The notes under the pieces were generated by a model. It did no database searches, had not been told where the DNA came from, and worked only from the letters and a program-made list of their open reading frames with translations. The position numbers and the translations under genes are program-made. 64,000 nucleotides of DNA from Catellatospora sichuanensis (GTDB lineage: Bacteria; Actinomycetota; Actinomycetes; Mycobacteriales; Micromonosporaceae). Shown one piece after another: positions 33,151-43,700 of the stretch (position 1 is its first letter; each line of letters starts with the position of its first letter). Where the stretch lies: the NCBI RefSeq assembly GCF_007483665.1, contig NZ_VIQO01000011.1:248001-312000 (forward strand), written 5' to 3'.

Positions 33151-34182
33151 ATGACGCCAGCGACACAGGCGAAGGAACTGCCTGACGAGATTCCGCCCGA
33201 CGTCCGCAATGAGATCCACCGATATGTGAAGACACTGCCGGACGACGCCTCCTGCATCGTCACCGGCTCGATCGTCGAGGGCATCGGCAACATCAATTCC
33301 GACATCGACCTCTACATCATCCAGCAGGCCGGCAGCTTCACACCCAAGCCCATCGCCATCGGGATCAGAGAGTCCCGCTACATGGACCTGGAGTTCCTGA
33401 GCGACCAGACGGTGCGGCGGCTGGCCGAGAAGTTCGCCGATCCCGCCGCCGACGTGCTCCAGGATCTCAACGACCGCGACTTCGACCGCTATTACCGGAT
33501 AGCGATCGGCATCCCGCTCGTGGCCGAGGACTGGGTGCACGACATCCTGCCGGAGTTCACCGTCGACCGCTCGCGCGCCCTGTTCTCCCGCAAGGCCATG
33601 GTGCGGGCATACCACCACCTGGCCCGCGGAGCCGTCGCACACGCCATGGGACAGACCCGCGGCGCCCAGGTCCTGCTCCGGGAAGCCGCGCTGTGGCGGG
33701 CCACGAGCGTGCTCGCCGACGCCGGGGAGGGCTATCCCTCCATCAAGTGGGCCGAGGTCAAGGCAGCTCGCCACTTCGGTGCCGGCACTGCGCAGTACAC
33801 CGCCTGTTTGAGCGGCTACCTGGATTCGTCGCCGGACACCACCACCCATCTGTCGCAGGCACGTGAGCGGATCCCGCTGACCGACGACGTGCGCCAGGCG
33901 TTCCCCGACCAGCCCTGGGAACTGGCCGAGAACGTCCAGGTGATCACTGACGGCGACGCGCAGTATCTGGTGCGCGGTGCGCAGTCCGTGGCCCGGGTCT
34001 CCGGTGTCGTGGCGCTCGTCATCAGCGAGCTGGCGGCCGGAGCGCCCTGGACGGACGCCACGGCGAACATCGCTACGAAGCTGCAGGTCTCCCGCGGGGA
34101 GCTGGGCGCCGCCGCGTCCGCCGTGCTCCGCGAGCTGGGACGAGGCGGCTATCTGCACCGCAGCGCAGGAGAGGTGGCATAG
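33151..34182 (+). CDS. Nucleotidyltransferase with PqqD-like C-terminal domain
   Basis: 343 residues from ATG 33151 (GGAG 9 bases before). The N-terminal domain has the polymerase-beta-like signature CIVTGSIVEGIGNINSDIDL. The last ~70 residues (SVARVSGVVALVISELAAGA, ATKLQVSRGELGAAASAVLR, ELGRGGYLHR) follow the winged-helix pattern of PqqD/RiPP recognition elements, which bind leader peptides. That fusion is uncommon. It suggests that nucleotidyl transfer is directed to a peptide or carrier-bound substrate. The PqqD-like call is by pattern only. Confidence 0.6.
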   Translation: MTPATQAKELPDEIPPDVRNEIHRYVKTLPDDASCIVTGSIVEGIGNINSDIDLYIIQQAGSFTPKPIAIGIRESRYMDLEFLSDQTVRRLAEKFADPAADVLQDLNDRDFDRYYRIAIGIPLVAEDWVHDILPEFTVDRSRALFSRKAMVRAYHHLARGAVAHAMGQTRGAQVLLREAALWRATSVLADAGEGYPSIKWAEVKAARHFGAGTAQYTACLSGYLDSSPDTTTHLSQARERIPLTDDVRQAFPDQPWELAENVQVITDGDAQYLVRGAQSVARVSGVVALVISELAAGAPWTDATANIATKLQVSRGELGAAASAVLRELGRGGYLHRSAGEVA

Positions 34183-34184
34183 CC

Positions 34185-34754
34185 GTGTCCGTGGTGGCGA
34201 AACCGCTGAAGACGTGGGTCAAGGAGCACAGCGACCTCAACTACGAGCACCTGGCGACGATGGCGCTGCGGCACGACCTCGACGGCGCCCTCGACGCCGG
34301 CCAGCTCGGCCTGGCATGGTGGGCGCAGCAGCAGATGCTCCTCAACAGCGTCGTGCTCTTCCTGGCTGACGCGGGCATCACGGTGCCCTGGTCGGAGGAC
34401 CGGCTCGACCGGGCGATGCAGGCGATGCAGCTGCTGGAGGGCCTCAACCCCGCGCTCGCCGATCAGGTGTGGCAACGGTGGCTGGCCCCGATCCCGCCGG
34501 TCGACGACCTGGTGCACGAGATCGACCGGACCATGGAATTGATCACGAGCGGCCTCAAGGTCCCGTTCGCCTCGTCGCGGGACGAGACGGTGATCAAATG
34601 GGCCACCAGCACCAAGATCGTCCGGACTGTGGCGCAGCAGCTGGGCATCGCCCAACGCGATGACTGGTACGTCAGCGACCCCACGGTCAGCGAGCCCGAG
34701 CTCGACTGGTACGGCGAGGTGCTCAAGACCCTCGAGAAGAGCCAGCCCAAGTAG
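34185..34754 (+). CDS. Hypothetical protein of the biosynthetic locus
   Basis: 189 residues from a GTG two bases after the stop of the preceding gene, so co-translated with it. All-helical look: NYEHLATMALRHDLDGALDA, LAWWAQQQMLLNSVVLFLAD, RLDRAMQAMQLLEGLNPALA. It may be the helical substrate-binding partner of the nucleotidyltransferase. Tyr/Trp-rich C-terminus (DDWYVSDPTV, ELDWYGEVL). No catalytic motif and no known family recognised. Confidence 0.6.
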   Translation: MSVVAKPLKTWVKEHSDLNYEHLATMALRHDLDGALDAGQLGLAWWAQQQMLLNSVVLFLADAGITVPWSEDRLDRAMQAMQLLEGLNPALADQVWQRWLAPIPPVDDLVHEIDRTMELITSGLKVPFASSRDETVIKWATSTKIVRTVAQQLGIAQRDDWYVSDPTVSEPELDWYGEVLKTLEKSQPK

Positions 34755-34766
34755 GGATCACCGCCG

Positions 34767-34819
34767 CGGTGGCGGTGGGCGGGCCGGCCCGGGGCCGATC
34801 GGCTCGCCCACCGCCGCCG
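34767..34819 (+). terminator. Long stem between hypothetical gene and serine adenylation gene
   Basis: A ~15-pair stem (34767-34781 with 34805-34819, core GGCGGTGGGCG/CGCCCACCGCC) encloses a 23-base G/C-rich loop with its own pairing. It lies 12 bases after the stop of the preceding gene and 46 before the next start. It can act as terminator or partial attenuator. Confidence 0.5.
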
Positions 34820-34865
34820 TCAGGCCGGTCCCGCGCATTCCGCAGCCTGCCAGAGAGTCGAACCG

Positions 34866-37121
34866 ATGAATACAGCGTCGCAGGACGTTGGCGCTGAGCG
34901 CCGCGAGCCCGACGACAGGGCCGATGCCGGCTCGCTGCCGCCCGACTTCCCTCGGGGCGCCCGACCGGGCGGTCGCGACCGGGTGTCGCGCATGCTCGCC
35001 CTGCCGCAGCACAACTGCTCGGACCAGGAGCTGTACACCGTGGCGACGGCGGTGCTGGCCGTGCTCGTCGCCCGGTACACCGGCTACGGCCCGGTGGCCG
35101 TCGGCCGAGCGGACATGGCCGGTGGCGAGGAGCTGGAGCTGCGCAGTTCGGTCGAAGCGACAGACACTTTCCAGAGCCTGACCGCGCGGCTGCGCGATTC
35201 CGGGTCCGATGCCGCCCAGCACACCGCCGACCCGGCCTCGACGCGGATGCAGGACGAGCTCACGCCCGCCCCGCACCGCATCGGGACGGCGATCGTGTGG
35301 GACGGCGAACGCCAACCACCGGCCGCGTCGGCCACCCGGGCGGCACTGCTGTTGCGCATCGCCGCGCCCTCGGCTGACGGCCTGCAGCTGAGCGCCGACT
35401 TCGACAGCTCCCGCTACTCCACCGCGACGGTCCGGCGGGTGCTCGACCAGTTCGCCGTGCTGTGGTCGCACGCGCACAGCGACGCCGCTGCCGAAGTCGC
35501 CGCCGTCGCCCTGACCAGCGCCGAAGATCTGGCCCTGATCGCCGCGTGCAACGACACCTCATGCCCGTACGACGACCGGGCCCGCATCGATGAGATGCTG
35601 GCGCGCACCGCCGCCGCGCACCCGCAGGCGCCCGCGGTCGTGGGCGATGGCTTCTCGCTCACCTACGCCGAGTTCGATCGGCAGGTCAACCGGCTCGCCC
35701 GCACGCTTGCGGGCCGAGGCGCCGGCCGCGATCAGGTCATCGCCGTCATCGCCGAGCGGTCCCCGCAGATGCTGGTCGCCGTCTATGCGATTCTGCGCGC
35801 CGGCGCGGCGTACCTGCCGGTGGACCCCGGCTACCCGCAGGAGCGGATCGAGTACATGCTCGCCGATTCCGGTGCGTGCCTGGTGCTCGCATCGCACGCG
35901 TGCGTGGCCGGCCTGGACCGGCGCCATCAGATCATCGACCTGGACAGTCCCACGTCGTACAGCCCCGACGATTCGCCGTTGCCGGTCGCGGGCTCCAGCA
36001 CGGATCTGGCCTACGTCATCTACACGTCGGGTTCGACCGGCAATCCCAAGGGTGTGATGATCGAGCACCACTCGGTCGTCAACCGGATCAGCTGGATGCA
36101 GAAGGCCTATCCGATCGCGCCCGGCGACCGGATCCTGCAGAAGACCCCGATCTCCTTCGACGTGTCGGTGTGGGAGCTGTTCTGGTGGGCGTTCGAAGGA
36201 GCGACGGTCTGCCTGCTCGAACCGGAAGGCCACAAGGACGCCGCCAGGATGATCCGTTCCGTGCACGACCACGGCGTCACCACGATGCACTTCGTGCCGT
36301 CGATGCTCACGGCGTTCCTGTCGTTCACCGATCAGGTCGACGCCGCGGCCCGGTTGAAGTCTCTGCGGCAGGTCTTCTCCAGCGGCGAAGCACTGGGCTC
36401 CCATCACGTGGACAGGTTCCGACGCCTGCTCGCCGACCCGCACGGCACCGAGCTGATCAACCTGTACGGACCGACCGAGGCCACCGTGGACGTCTCCCAC
36501 TACAGCCTGCTCCACCACCGGGGCGACACCCGGATTCCGATCGGCACACCCATCGACAACACGCGGTTGTACGTGCTGGACGACAGGTCGCGCGTCCAGC
36601 CGGTCGGTATGCCTGGAGAGCTCTGCATAGCCGGCGTCAACCTCGCCCGGGGCTACCTCGACCGGCCCGAGCTGACCCGGGAGAAGTTCGCCGAGAACCC
36701 GTTTCCCGGCGAGGCGAGGATCTACCGGACCGGCGACCTGGCCCGCCTGCTGTCCGACGGCAACATCGAGTACCTCGGACGCATCGATCATCAGGTGAAG
36801 CTGCGGGGGTATCGCATCGAACTCGGCGAGATCGAGCAGCGACTGCGCACGCACCCGGCCGTGGCCGAGGCTGTGGTCACGGTGCGCGAACGACGGGAGC
36901 AGAAGTACCTCTGTGCCTACGTGCGGACGGTGGCGCAGTGCTCCGACGAGGACCTGACCCACCATCTGCGCCGGGGACTGCCCGAGTTCATGATTCCCAC
37001 GCACATCGTCGTGCTGGATTCGTTTCCCCTCACCCCCAGCGGCAAGCTGGATCGACGGGCGCTGCCCGAGCCGCCCCGAAGGCCCCGCCGGGACGCCGCG
37101 CGACAGGCCGGATCTCGATGA
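34866..37121 (+). CDS. Stand-alone NRPS adenylation protein, serine code, with half C domain
   Basis: 751 residues. Residues ~1-220 look like the C-terminal half of a condensation domain (YTVATAVLAVLVARYTGYGP, DELTPAPHRIGTAIVWDG, LQLSADFDSSRYST) with no HHxxxDG, so it is not catalytic. Residues ~235-740 are a full A domain (A3 YTSGSTGNPKG, A5 NLYGPTEATVD, A7 YRTGDLARL, A8 GRIDHQVKLRGYRIELGEIE, A10 SGKLDR). Reading the ten pocket positions gives DVWHFSLVDK, the known serine-type code. It has no carrier domain, so it should load Ser on the free PCP at 32890. Confidence 0.88.
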   Translation: MNTASQDVGAERREPDDRADAGSLPPDFPRGARPGGRDRVSRMLALPQHNCSDQELYTVATAVLAVLVARYTGYGPVAVGRADMAGGEELELRSSVEATDTFQSLTARLRDSGSDAAQHTADPASTRMQDELTPAPHRIGTAIVWDGERQPPAASATRAALLLRIAAPSADGLQLSADFDSSRYSTATVRRVLDQFAVLWSHAHSDAAAEVAAVALTSAEDLALIAACNDTSCPYDDRARIDEMLARTAAAHPQAPAVVGDGFSLTYAEFDRQVNRLARTLAGRGAGRDQVIAVIAERSPQMLVAVYAILRAGAAYLPVDPGYPQERIEYMLADSGACLVLASHACVAGLDRRHQIIDLDSPTSYSPDDSPLPVAGSSTDLAYVIYTSGSTGNPKGVMIEHHSVVNRISWMQKAYPIAPGDRILQKTPISFDVSVWELFWWAFEGATVCLLEPEGHKDAARMIRSVHDHGVTTMHFVPSMLTAFLSFTDQVDAAARLKSLRQVFSSGEALGSHHVDRFRRLLADPHGTELINLYGPTEATVDVSHYSLLHHRGDTRIPIGTPIDNTRLYVLDDRSRVQPVGMPGELCIAGVNLARGYLDRPELTREKFAENPFPGEARIYRTGDLARLLSDGNIEYLGRIDHQVKLRGYRIELGEIEQRLRTHPAVAEAVVTVRERREQKYLCAYVRTVAQCSDEDLTHHLRRGLPEFMIPTHIVVLDSFPLTPSGKLDRRALPEPPRRPRRDAARQAGSR

Positions 37122-37153
37122 TCCGCGGCGATTCCGGCCGGCAAGCGGTCTGC

Positions 37154-37621
37154 CTACCGGTCGGCGGCGCTCGCGACGAGGGCGCTGTTGGCATAGGAGT
37201 CGTCGTGGGTCACTTCACGGGACACCCAGCCGGGGATGTCGATCGCGGTGTCCTCGCTGGGCAGCTCGACTTCCGCGACGACGAGGCCGGCATGTGCGCC
37301 CTCGAACTCGTCGACGATCCAGCTGCCCGGCGGGGTGGACAGCAGGTGGCGACGCTTCTCCAGCAGTGGCCGCAGGCACATCTCGTCGAGCAGGAACTTC
37401 GCGTCGTCGGCAGGTATGGCGTACTCGAACTCCGATCGCGTGTAACCGACCCGCTTGCTCTTGATCGTGACGAACCCGTGCTGCTCGTCGACGAGCCGGA
37501 TCCGCACCACGCGTTCGGCGTCGACGCTGAGGTAGCCCTGCCGGATGGACTGGGACTCGGCGACGGCGTCTCGCCAGGAGTCTCCGGTGACGAGGAACTT
37601 ACGCTCGATTTCGTGGCTCAC
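37154..37621 (-). CDS. CYTH domain triphosphate-binding protein
   Basis: 155 residues. MSHEIERKFLVTGDSW carries the ExExK signature of the CYTH/TTM tunnel fold; charged strands follow (VVRIRLVDEQHGFVTIKSKR, RSEFEYAIP, GLVVAEVELPSEDTAIDIP). The family cleaves or binds inorganic triphosphate, thiamine triphosphate or makes cAMP. It lies opposite to the flanking NRPS genes. With the HD and nucleotidyltransferase genes it adds to the nucleotide/triphosphate theme of the locus, but it may be an unrelated housekeeping gene. Confidence 0.85.
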   Translation of the reverse strand: MSHEIERKFLVTGDSWRDAVAESQSIRQGYLSVDAERVVRIRLVDEQHGFVTIKSKRVGYTRSEFEYAIPADDAKFLLDEMCLRPLLEKRRHLLSTPPGSWIVDEFEGAHAGLVVAEVELPSEDTAIDIPGWVSREVTHDDSYANSALVASAADR

Positions 37622-37719
37622 GAGGCTCCTTCGATCATGGCGACAACGTGGAGCCGCCGACTGTACATGACGTCGCGCCCGATCGATGACAGCCAGGAGC
37701 GACGTGGGGGGGACCTGTC

Positions 37720-40700
37720 GTGGCGATGAGTGACCCGCTGCCGTACGACGAAGTCAGGCCGGCCAAGCTCCCGCCGATGTCCTTCGGCCAGGAACGGATG
37801 TGGTGGCTGCAGCAGCTCGATCCGCACAGCACCGCCTATGGCGTGCTGCTGGCGTTCGAGTTCTCCGCCCCCGTCGACAGGCGAGCCCTGGCGGCCGCGC
37901 TGGCGAAGCTCGTCGATCGGCATCGGATCCTGCGTACCCGATACGTCACCGACGCGGCCGGGCTGCCGACCGTGGACGTGGTGAGCGGCTTCGCGATCCC
38001 GCTGTCGTGGCACGACACGACCGAAGCCCCGCACTGGCTGCCGATCGCTGACGCCGCAGCGTCGGTGCCGTTCGACCTGGCACTAGCTCCACCCATCCGG
38101 GCGATGGCGGTCACCTGCGCCGACGGTCCGGACGTACTGATCCTGTCGATGCATCACATCGTCACGGACGGCTGGTCGCTGGGCCTGTTCGAGCGCGACC
38201 TTCTCGCGCTGTACCGCGCAGAGCTGGGCGAGCCGGACACCGGCCTCGATCCCCTGGTCGCGCAGTACGACGAGTTCGCCGACGCCCAGCGCACACGCTT
38301 GAACGAAGCCGTCCTCGGGGAGTACCTCGATTACTGGACCGGCGAACTCGCCGACTTCGAGGTCCTCGAATTGCCGCTGGACCATTCGCGGCCCACCGTG
38401 CCCGACTTCACGGCAGGTTCGGTCAGCGCGACGATGTCGGCAGAACGGACCGCAGAGCTGCGCGAGCTGGCCAATCGGGAGCGCTGCGCGATCTCCAGCG
38501 CCCTGGCGGCGGCGTTCAGCATCCTGCTCTCCGCCCACTCCGGCCAGCAGGACATCACGATCGGTTCGATCCAGGCCGGGCGTGCCCTGCGTAAGTACAA
38601 GGACCTCATCGGATACTTCGTCAACACGGTGGTGCTGCGTACCCGGCTGGACACGGCCGGCACATTTCGCGAGCTGCTGAAGCACGTCAACGCCAAAGCC
38701 CTCGAGGGATATCGCCGGCAGGACACCCCCTTCGAACGGGTGGTGGCGGCCGTGCAGCCGCAGCGCGACTCCGGGCGCAACGCGATCTTCGATGTGATCT
38801 GCGTCCACAACGGGGATCGCCGCACCGACGCAGGCGGCACCCGGGTCGAGGCCTTCAAGCGTGTCTACCGGACCGAGTCGGTCGTCCGGTTCGACCTGGA
38901 GTTGGACACGATCGTGCTGGACGGCTCGCTGACCATCAAGATCGGTTACCGGAAGGACCTGTTCGCGCAGCGCACCGCCGCTCGGCTACTGCGTCAGTAC
39001 GTGCTGATCCTGGAGCAGGTCGTCGCGAATCCCGATGTCGAGCTGACCGCGATCAACCTGCTGGATCCCGCGGAGCGCGGCCTGGTCGTCGACGCGTGGA
39101 ACCGGACGGATCGCCCGGTCGGCGAGGGCCTGATGGACGGCTGTCTTGCGCTGAGAGCAGCCCGCGATCCGGACGGGATCGCATTGGTGTTCGCCGGCTC
39201 GGCCATGACATACGCCGAGCTGAACTCCCGGGTCAATCGACTGGCGCGAGTGCTGGTCAGCTATGGCGTGGCAGCCGAGGTGGCGGTCGGGCTGGCCCTA
39301 CCCCGCGGCAGCGAGCAGATCGTCGCGCTGCTCGCCGTGCTGAAGGCGGGCGGCGTATGCGTGCCGATAGAACTCGACCATCCCCGCGAGCGCATCGCGC
39401 AGGTGCTGAGCGACTCGCGCCCCGCGGTGCTGGTCACCGTGGGCGCGGTGCGGGAGTCGCTGCCGGACGCGGTGGGTGGGGCCAGGTTCCTCGTTCTGGA
39501 CGAGGCGAGCGACATCGCCCTGATAGCCGCTGCGTCTGCGGCCGATCTGACCGATCGGGACCGGCTCGCGCCGCTGCGTCCGGACAACGCGGCGTACGTG
39601 ATCTACACCTCTGGCTCGACCGGCAGGCCCAAGGGGGTGGTGGTCGCCCTTCGGAGCCTGCGCAACCTGCTGGCCTACCAGGAGGCCGAGCTGTTCGGCC
39701 CGCACGCCGAGAAGCTGGGCCGCGAGCGCTTACGGGTCGGGCTGAGCGCCGCGCTGTCCTTCGACACGTCATGGGAAGGGCCGCTGGCCATGCTCGCCGG
39801 CCACGAGCTGCACCTGATCGAGGAGGACGTACGGCGCGACCCGCATCGGCTGGTGGCCTATGTCGGCACGCACGGGCTGGACTTCCTGGACATCACGCCC
39901 TCCTATGCCGAGCAGCTGGTCGAGGCGGGCCTGCTGGACGGTTCGACCGGGGCACCGTCATTGCTGATGCTCGGCGGTGAGGCTCTCGGCCAGGAGCTGT
40001 GGGACCGGTTGCGGTCGACGCGCGGTGTGGACAGCCGCAACTACTACGGACCGACCGAGTGCACCGTCGATGCCTTGAGCTGGCCGGTGGCCGAAAGCGG
40101 GCGGCCGCTGGTGGGACGGCCGCTGTGGAACACGCGTGCGTACGTGCTCGACGCCGCGCTTCGCCCGGTGCCTCCCGGCATGCCCGGCGAACTCTACCTG
40201 GCGGGTGTTCAGCTGGCTCGGGGTTACCTGGGCCGGCCCGCGCTGACCGCGGAACGGTTCGTGGCCAATCCGTTCGGGCCGGCGGGTGCCCGGATGTACC
40301 GCACCGGTGATCTTGTTCGGTGGACCGATGACGGCGCGATCGCCTACCTGGGACGGGTGGACGAACAAGTCAAGATCCGAGGATTCCGGATCGAGCCCGG
40401 AGAGGTCGAACTGGCCCTTCGCCGGCACCCGGATGTCGCGCACGCTGCGGTCATCGTTCGGGGCGACGCGGCGGCGCAACGGCGGCTGGTCGCGTACGTG
40501 GTCTCGCGATCGGGCCGCGTGGACAGCGCGGCACTACGCCGCTTCCTGGGCGACCTGCTGCCGACGTACATGATTCCGGCGGCCTTCGTGGGACTGGACG
40601 AGCTTCCGCTGACCACGAGCGGGAAGCTGAACCGGCGCGACCTCGCCGATCCGGAGCCCGAGGCCGCGGGCACCGGCCGCAGCCGGCGCTCGCCTCGCGA

Positions 40701-43700
40701 GGAGATCCTGTGCGGGCTGTTCGCCGACCTGCTCGGCAAGGACGTGGTCCGTGCGTTCGACGACTTCTTCGAGCACGGCGGTCACTCGCTGCTGGCCACC
40801 CAGCTACTGAGCCGGGTCCGGGCGAGTTTCGGGGCCGAGTTGTCGGTCCGCGACGTCTTCGAGAATCCGACCCCGGCGGGCCTGGCCGCGATCATGGACC
40901 GCGAGAAGGGGACGTGGACACCGTTGAGCGCCCGGGCCCGTCCCGAGCGCCTGCCGCTTTCACCTGCCCAGCAGCGGCTGTGGTTCATCGCTGAGGCCCA
41001 GGGGCCGAGTTCGACCTACAACATCCCGGTCGCCTACCGGCTGTCCGGGTCCTTGGACCTGCCGGTGCTACGGGCAGCGCTGGCCGACGTCGTCGAGCGG
41101 CATGAAGCCCTGCGTACGATCTTCCCCGTCGCGGACGGCACCGCCTGTCAGCACATTCTCCCGCCAGGTGACGCCCACACGGATCCGGCGGTCGTGGATG
41201 TCGCACCCGGTGAGTGGCCGAGCATCCTTCGCCGGGCCGCCGAGTACAGATTCGACCTGACCGTGGACCTGCCGATCCGGTGCTGGGTCTTCCGGCTCGC
41301 CCGGCAAGAACACGTGCTCGCCATCACCCTGCATCACATCGCCGGCGACGGCTGGTCGATGGGGCCGTTCTGGCGGGACCTGGCAGCGGCGTACCGGGCG
41401 CGCAGCGCTGGTGAGCCGCCCGGCTGGCAGCCCCTGCCGGTGCAGTACGCCGACTACACACTCTGGCAGCAGGAACTGCTCGGCGACGAGGCGGACCCGA
41501 CCAGCCTGGCGGCGCGGCAGCTGGCCCACTGGCGGTCCGCGCTCGACGGATTGGCCGAGGAACTGCCTCTTCCCGCGGATCGGCCCCGACCGGGCACCCC
41601 GAGCGACCGGGGCGACGGTGTGGCGCTGACCCTGCCCCCCGAACTGCAAAGACGCCTGCGGGAGTTGGCGCTGCAGACACGGTCGAGCATGTGCATGGTG
41701 TTGCAGGCCGCGGTCGCGGCACTGCTTCACCACCACGGCGCCGGCACCGACATCGCGTTGGGCGGCGTCGTCGCGGGCCGGCGCGATGAGAAGCTCAATG
41801 ATCTGGTCGGCTTCTTCATCAACACGCAGGTCCTGCGCTACGACCTGTCGGGCGATCCGACGTTCCATGAGCTCGTGGCCAGAGTGCGCGAAGCCGACCT
41901 GACCGCCTACGACTGCCAGGACCTGCCGTTCGAGCGGATCGTGGAGGCGGTCAACCCGGTCCGCTCCCTTGCCCGCCATCCGCTGTTCCAGGTGATGCTG
42001 GTCTACCAGAACGCCGACGAGAGCACCCTGTCGCTTCCGGGCATCGAGGCGAGCCCGGTGTGGTTCGACACCATGACCGCCAAGTTCGACCTGGCGTTCA
42101 GCTTCCTGGAGCCTGCGGGCGACGAAGGCATCCACTGCCTTGTCGAGTTCGCCACCGACCTGTTCGACCGGGCCACCGTCGAGCAGATCTGCGGCCGGCT
42201 GGAGCGCGTCCTGTCCGCCATGGTGGCAGACCCGCACCGGCCGATCGGCCAGGTGAGCCTGCTGACCGGCGAGGAGCGCGACCAGGTACTCGTGACCTGG
42301 AACGGCACGGACCGGCTGCCCCAGGCCTGCAGCGTGCCCGAGCGGTTCGACGCCCAGGTCGCGCGGAACCCCGACGCGATCGCCGTCTCATGCGGTCGGC
42401 GCGCGCTGACCTACCGGCAACTGGACGCGAGCGCGAACCGGATAGCCGCCGCGCTCGTGGCCCACGGCGTCCAGCCGGAGCAGCGGGTCGCGTTGCTGAG
42501 TGAGCGTTCCATCGAGTCGGTGGCGGCGACACTGGCGATCCTGAAGGCCGGTGCGGCCTACGTCCCGCTGCGCCAGGCGGATCCGACCGACCGGATCAAG
42601 CAGGTGATCAGCGAGTCAGGGACCGTGTTCATGCTGGTCGGAGCCGGCATGTCCGCTCGCGCGACAGAGTTCGGCGTCCCCTCTTCCGTGCTGCCCAGCC
42701 GGCTCCTCGACGATGGGCCCGCCGAGGCGCCGCCGGCGGTGCGGATCAGCCCCGACCGGCTCGCCTACGTCATCTACACCTCCGGCTCGACCGGCGTGCC
42801 GAAGGGTGTCGCCGTCACCCATCGCAACATCGTCGAGCTGACCGCGGACCGGCGCTGGGACGGTGGCGCACACGACCGTGTGCTCCTGCACTCGCCGCCC
42901 GCGTTCGACGCCTCGACCTACGAGCTGTGGGTGCCGCTGCTGCGCGGAGGACAGGTGGTGGTGGCGCCGCCGGGTGAGCTGGAGGTGGACGGCCTCGCCG
43001 CCGAACTCGCCCGGCACCGCGTCACCGGCCTGTGGTTGACCTCTGGACTGTTCCAGCTTGTCGCGGACGCGCGGCCGCAGTGCCTGGCCACCGTCCGAGA
43101 GGTGTGGACAGGCGGGGACGTGGTGCCCGCTTCGGCAGTGCGCCGCGTCCTCGAACACTGCCCCGGCACGGCCGTGACCAACGGCTATGGCCCGACGGAG
43201 ACCACGACCTTCGCCACCGGCCACCGTGCCGAGGCGGCCACGGCGCCGACCTCGGGCTTTCCCATCGGTGCCCCGTTGGACAACACGAACGTCTACGTCC
43301 TGGACGGGGCCTTGCGTCCGGTGCCGCCCGGCGTCGTCGGGGAGCTGTACATCGCCGGAACCGGCCTGGCGAGGGGGTATCTCGGTCGCCCGGCGACGAC
43401 GTCCGAGCGGTTCGTGGCCTGCCCGTTCGGCACGCCGGGGTCGAGGATGTACCGAAGCGGTGACCTGGTGCGGTGGAACAAGGGCGGTCTGCTGGAGTAC
43501 CTGGGACGCGCCGACGACCAGGTGAAACTTCGGGGCTTCCGGATCGAGCTCGAAGAGGTCACGGCCTCGATCCTGGCCCACCCCGGCGTGGCTCAGGCAG
43601 TCGCCGTGGTCCGTGAGGATCAACCGGGAGACAAGCGGCTCGTCGGTTACGTGGTCGCGGCTGCGGCCCGGCCCGCGGATCCGCAGGCCGTCCGGCAGTT

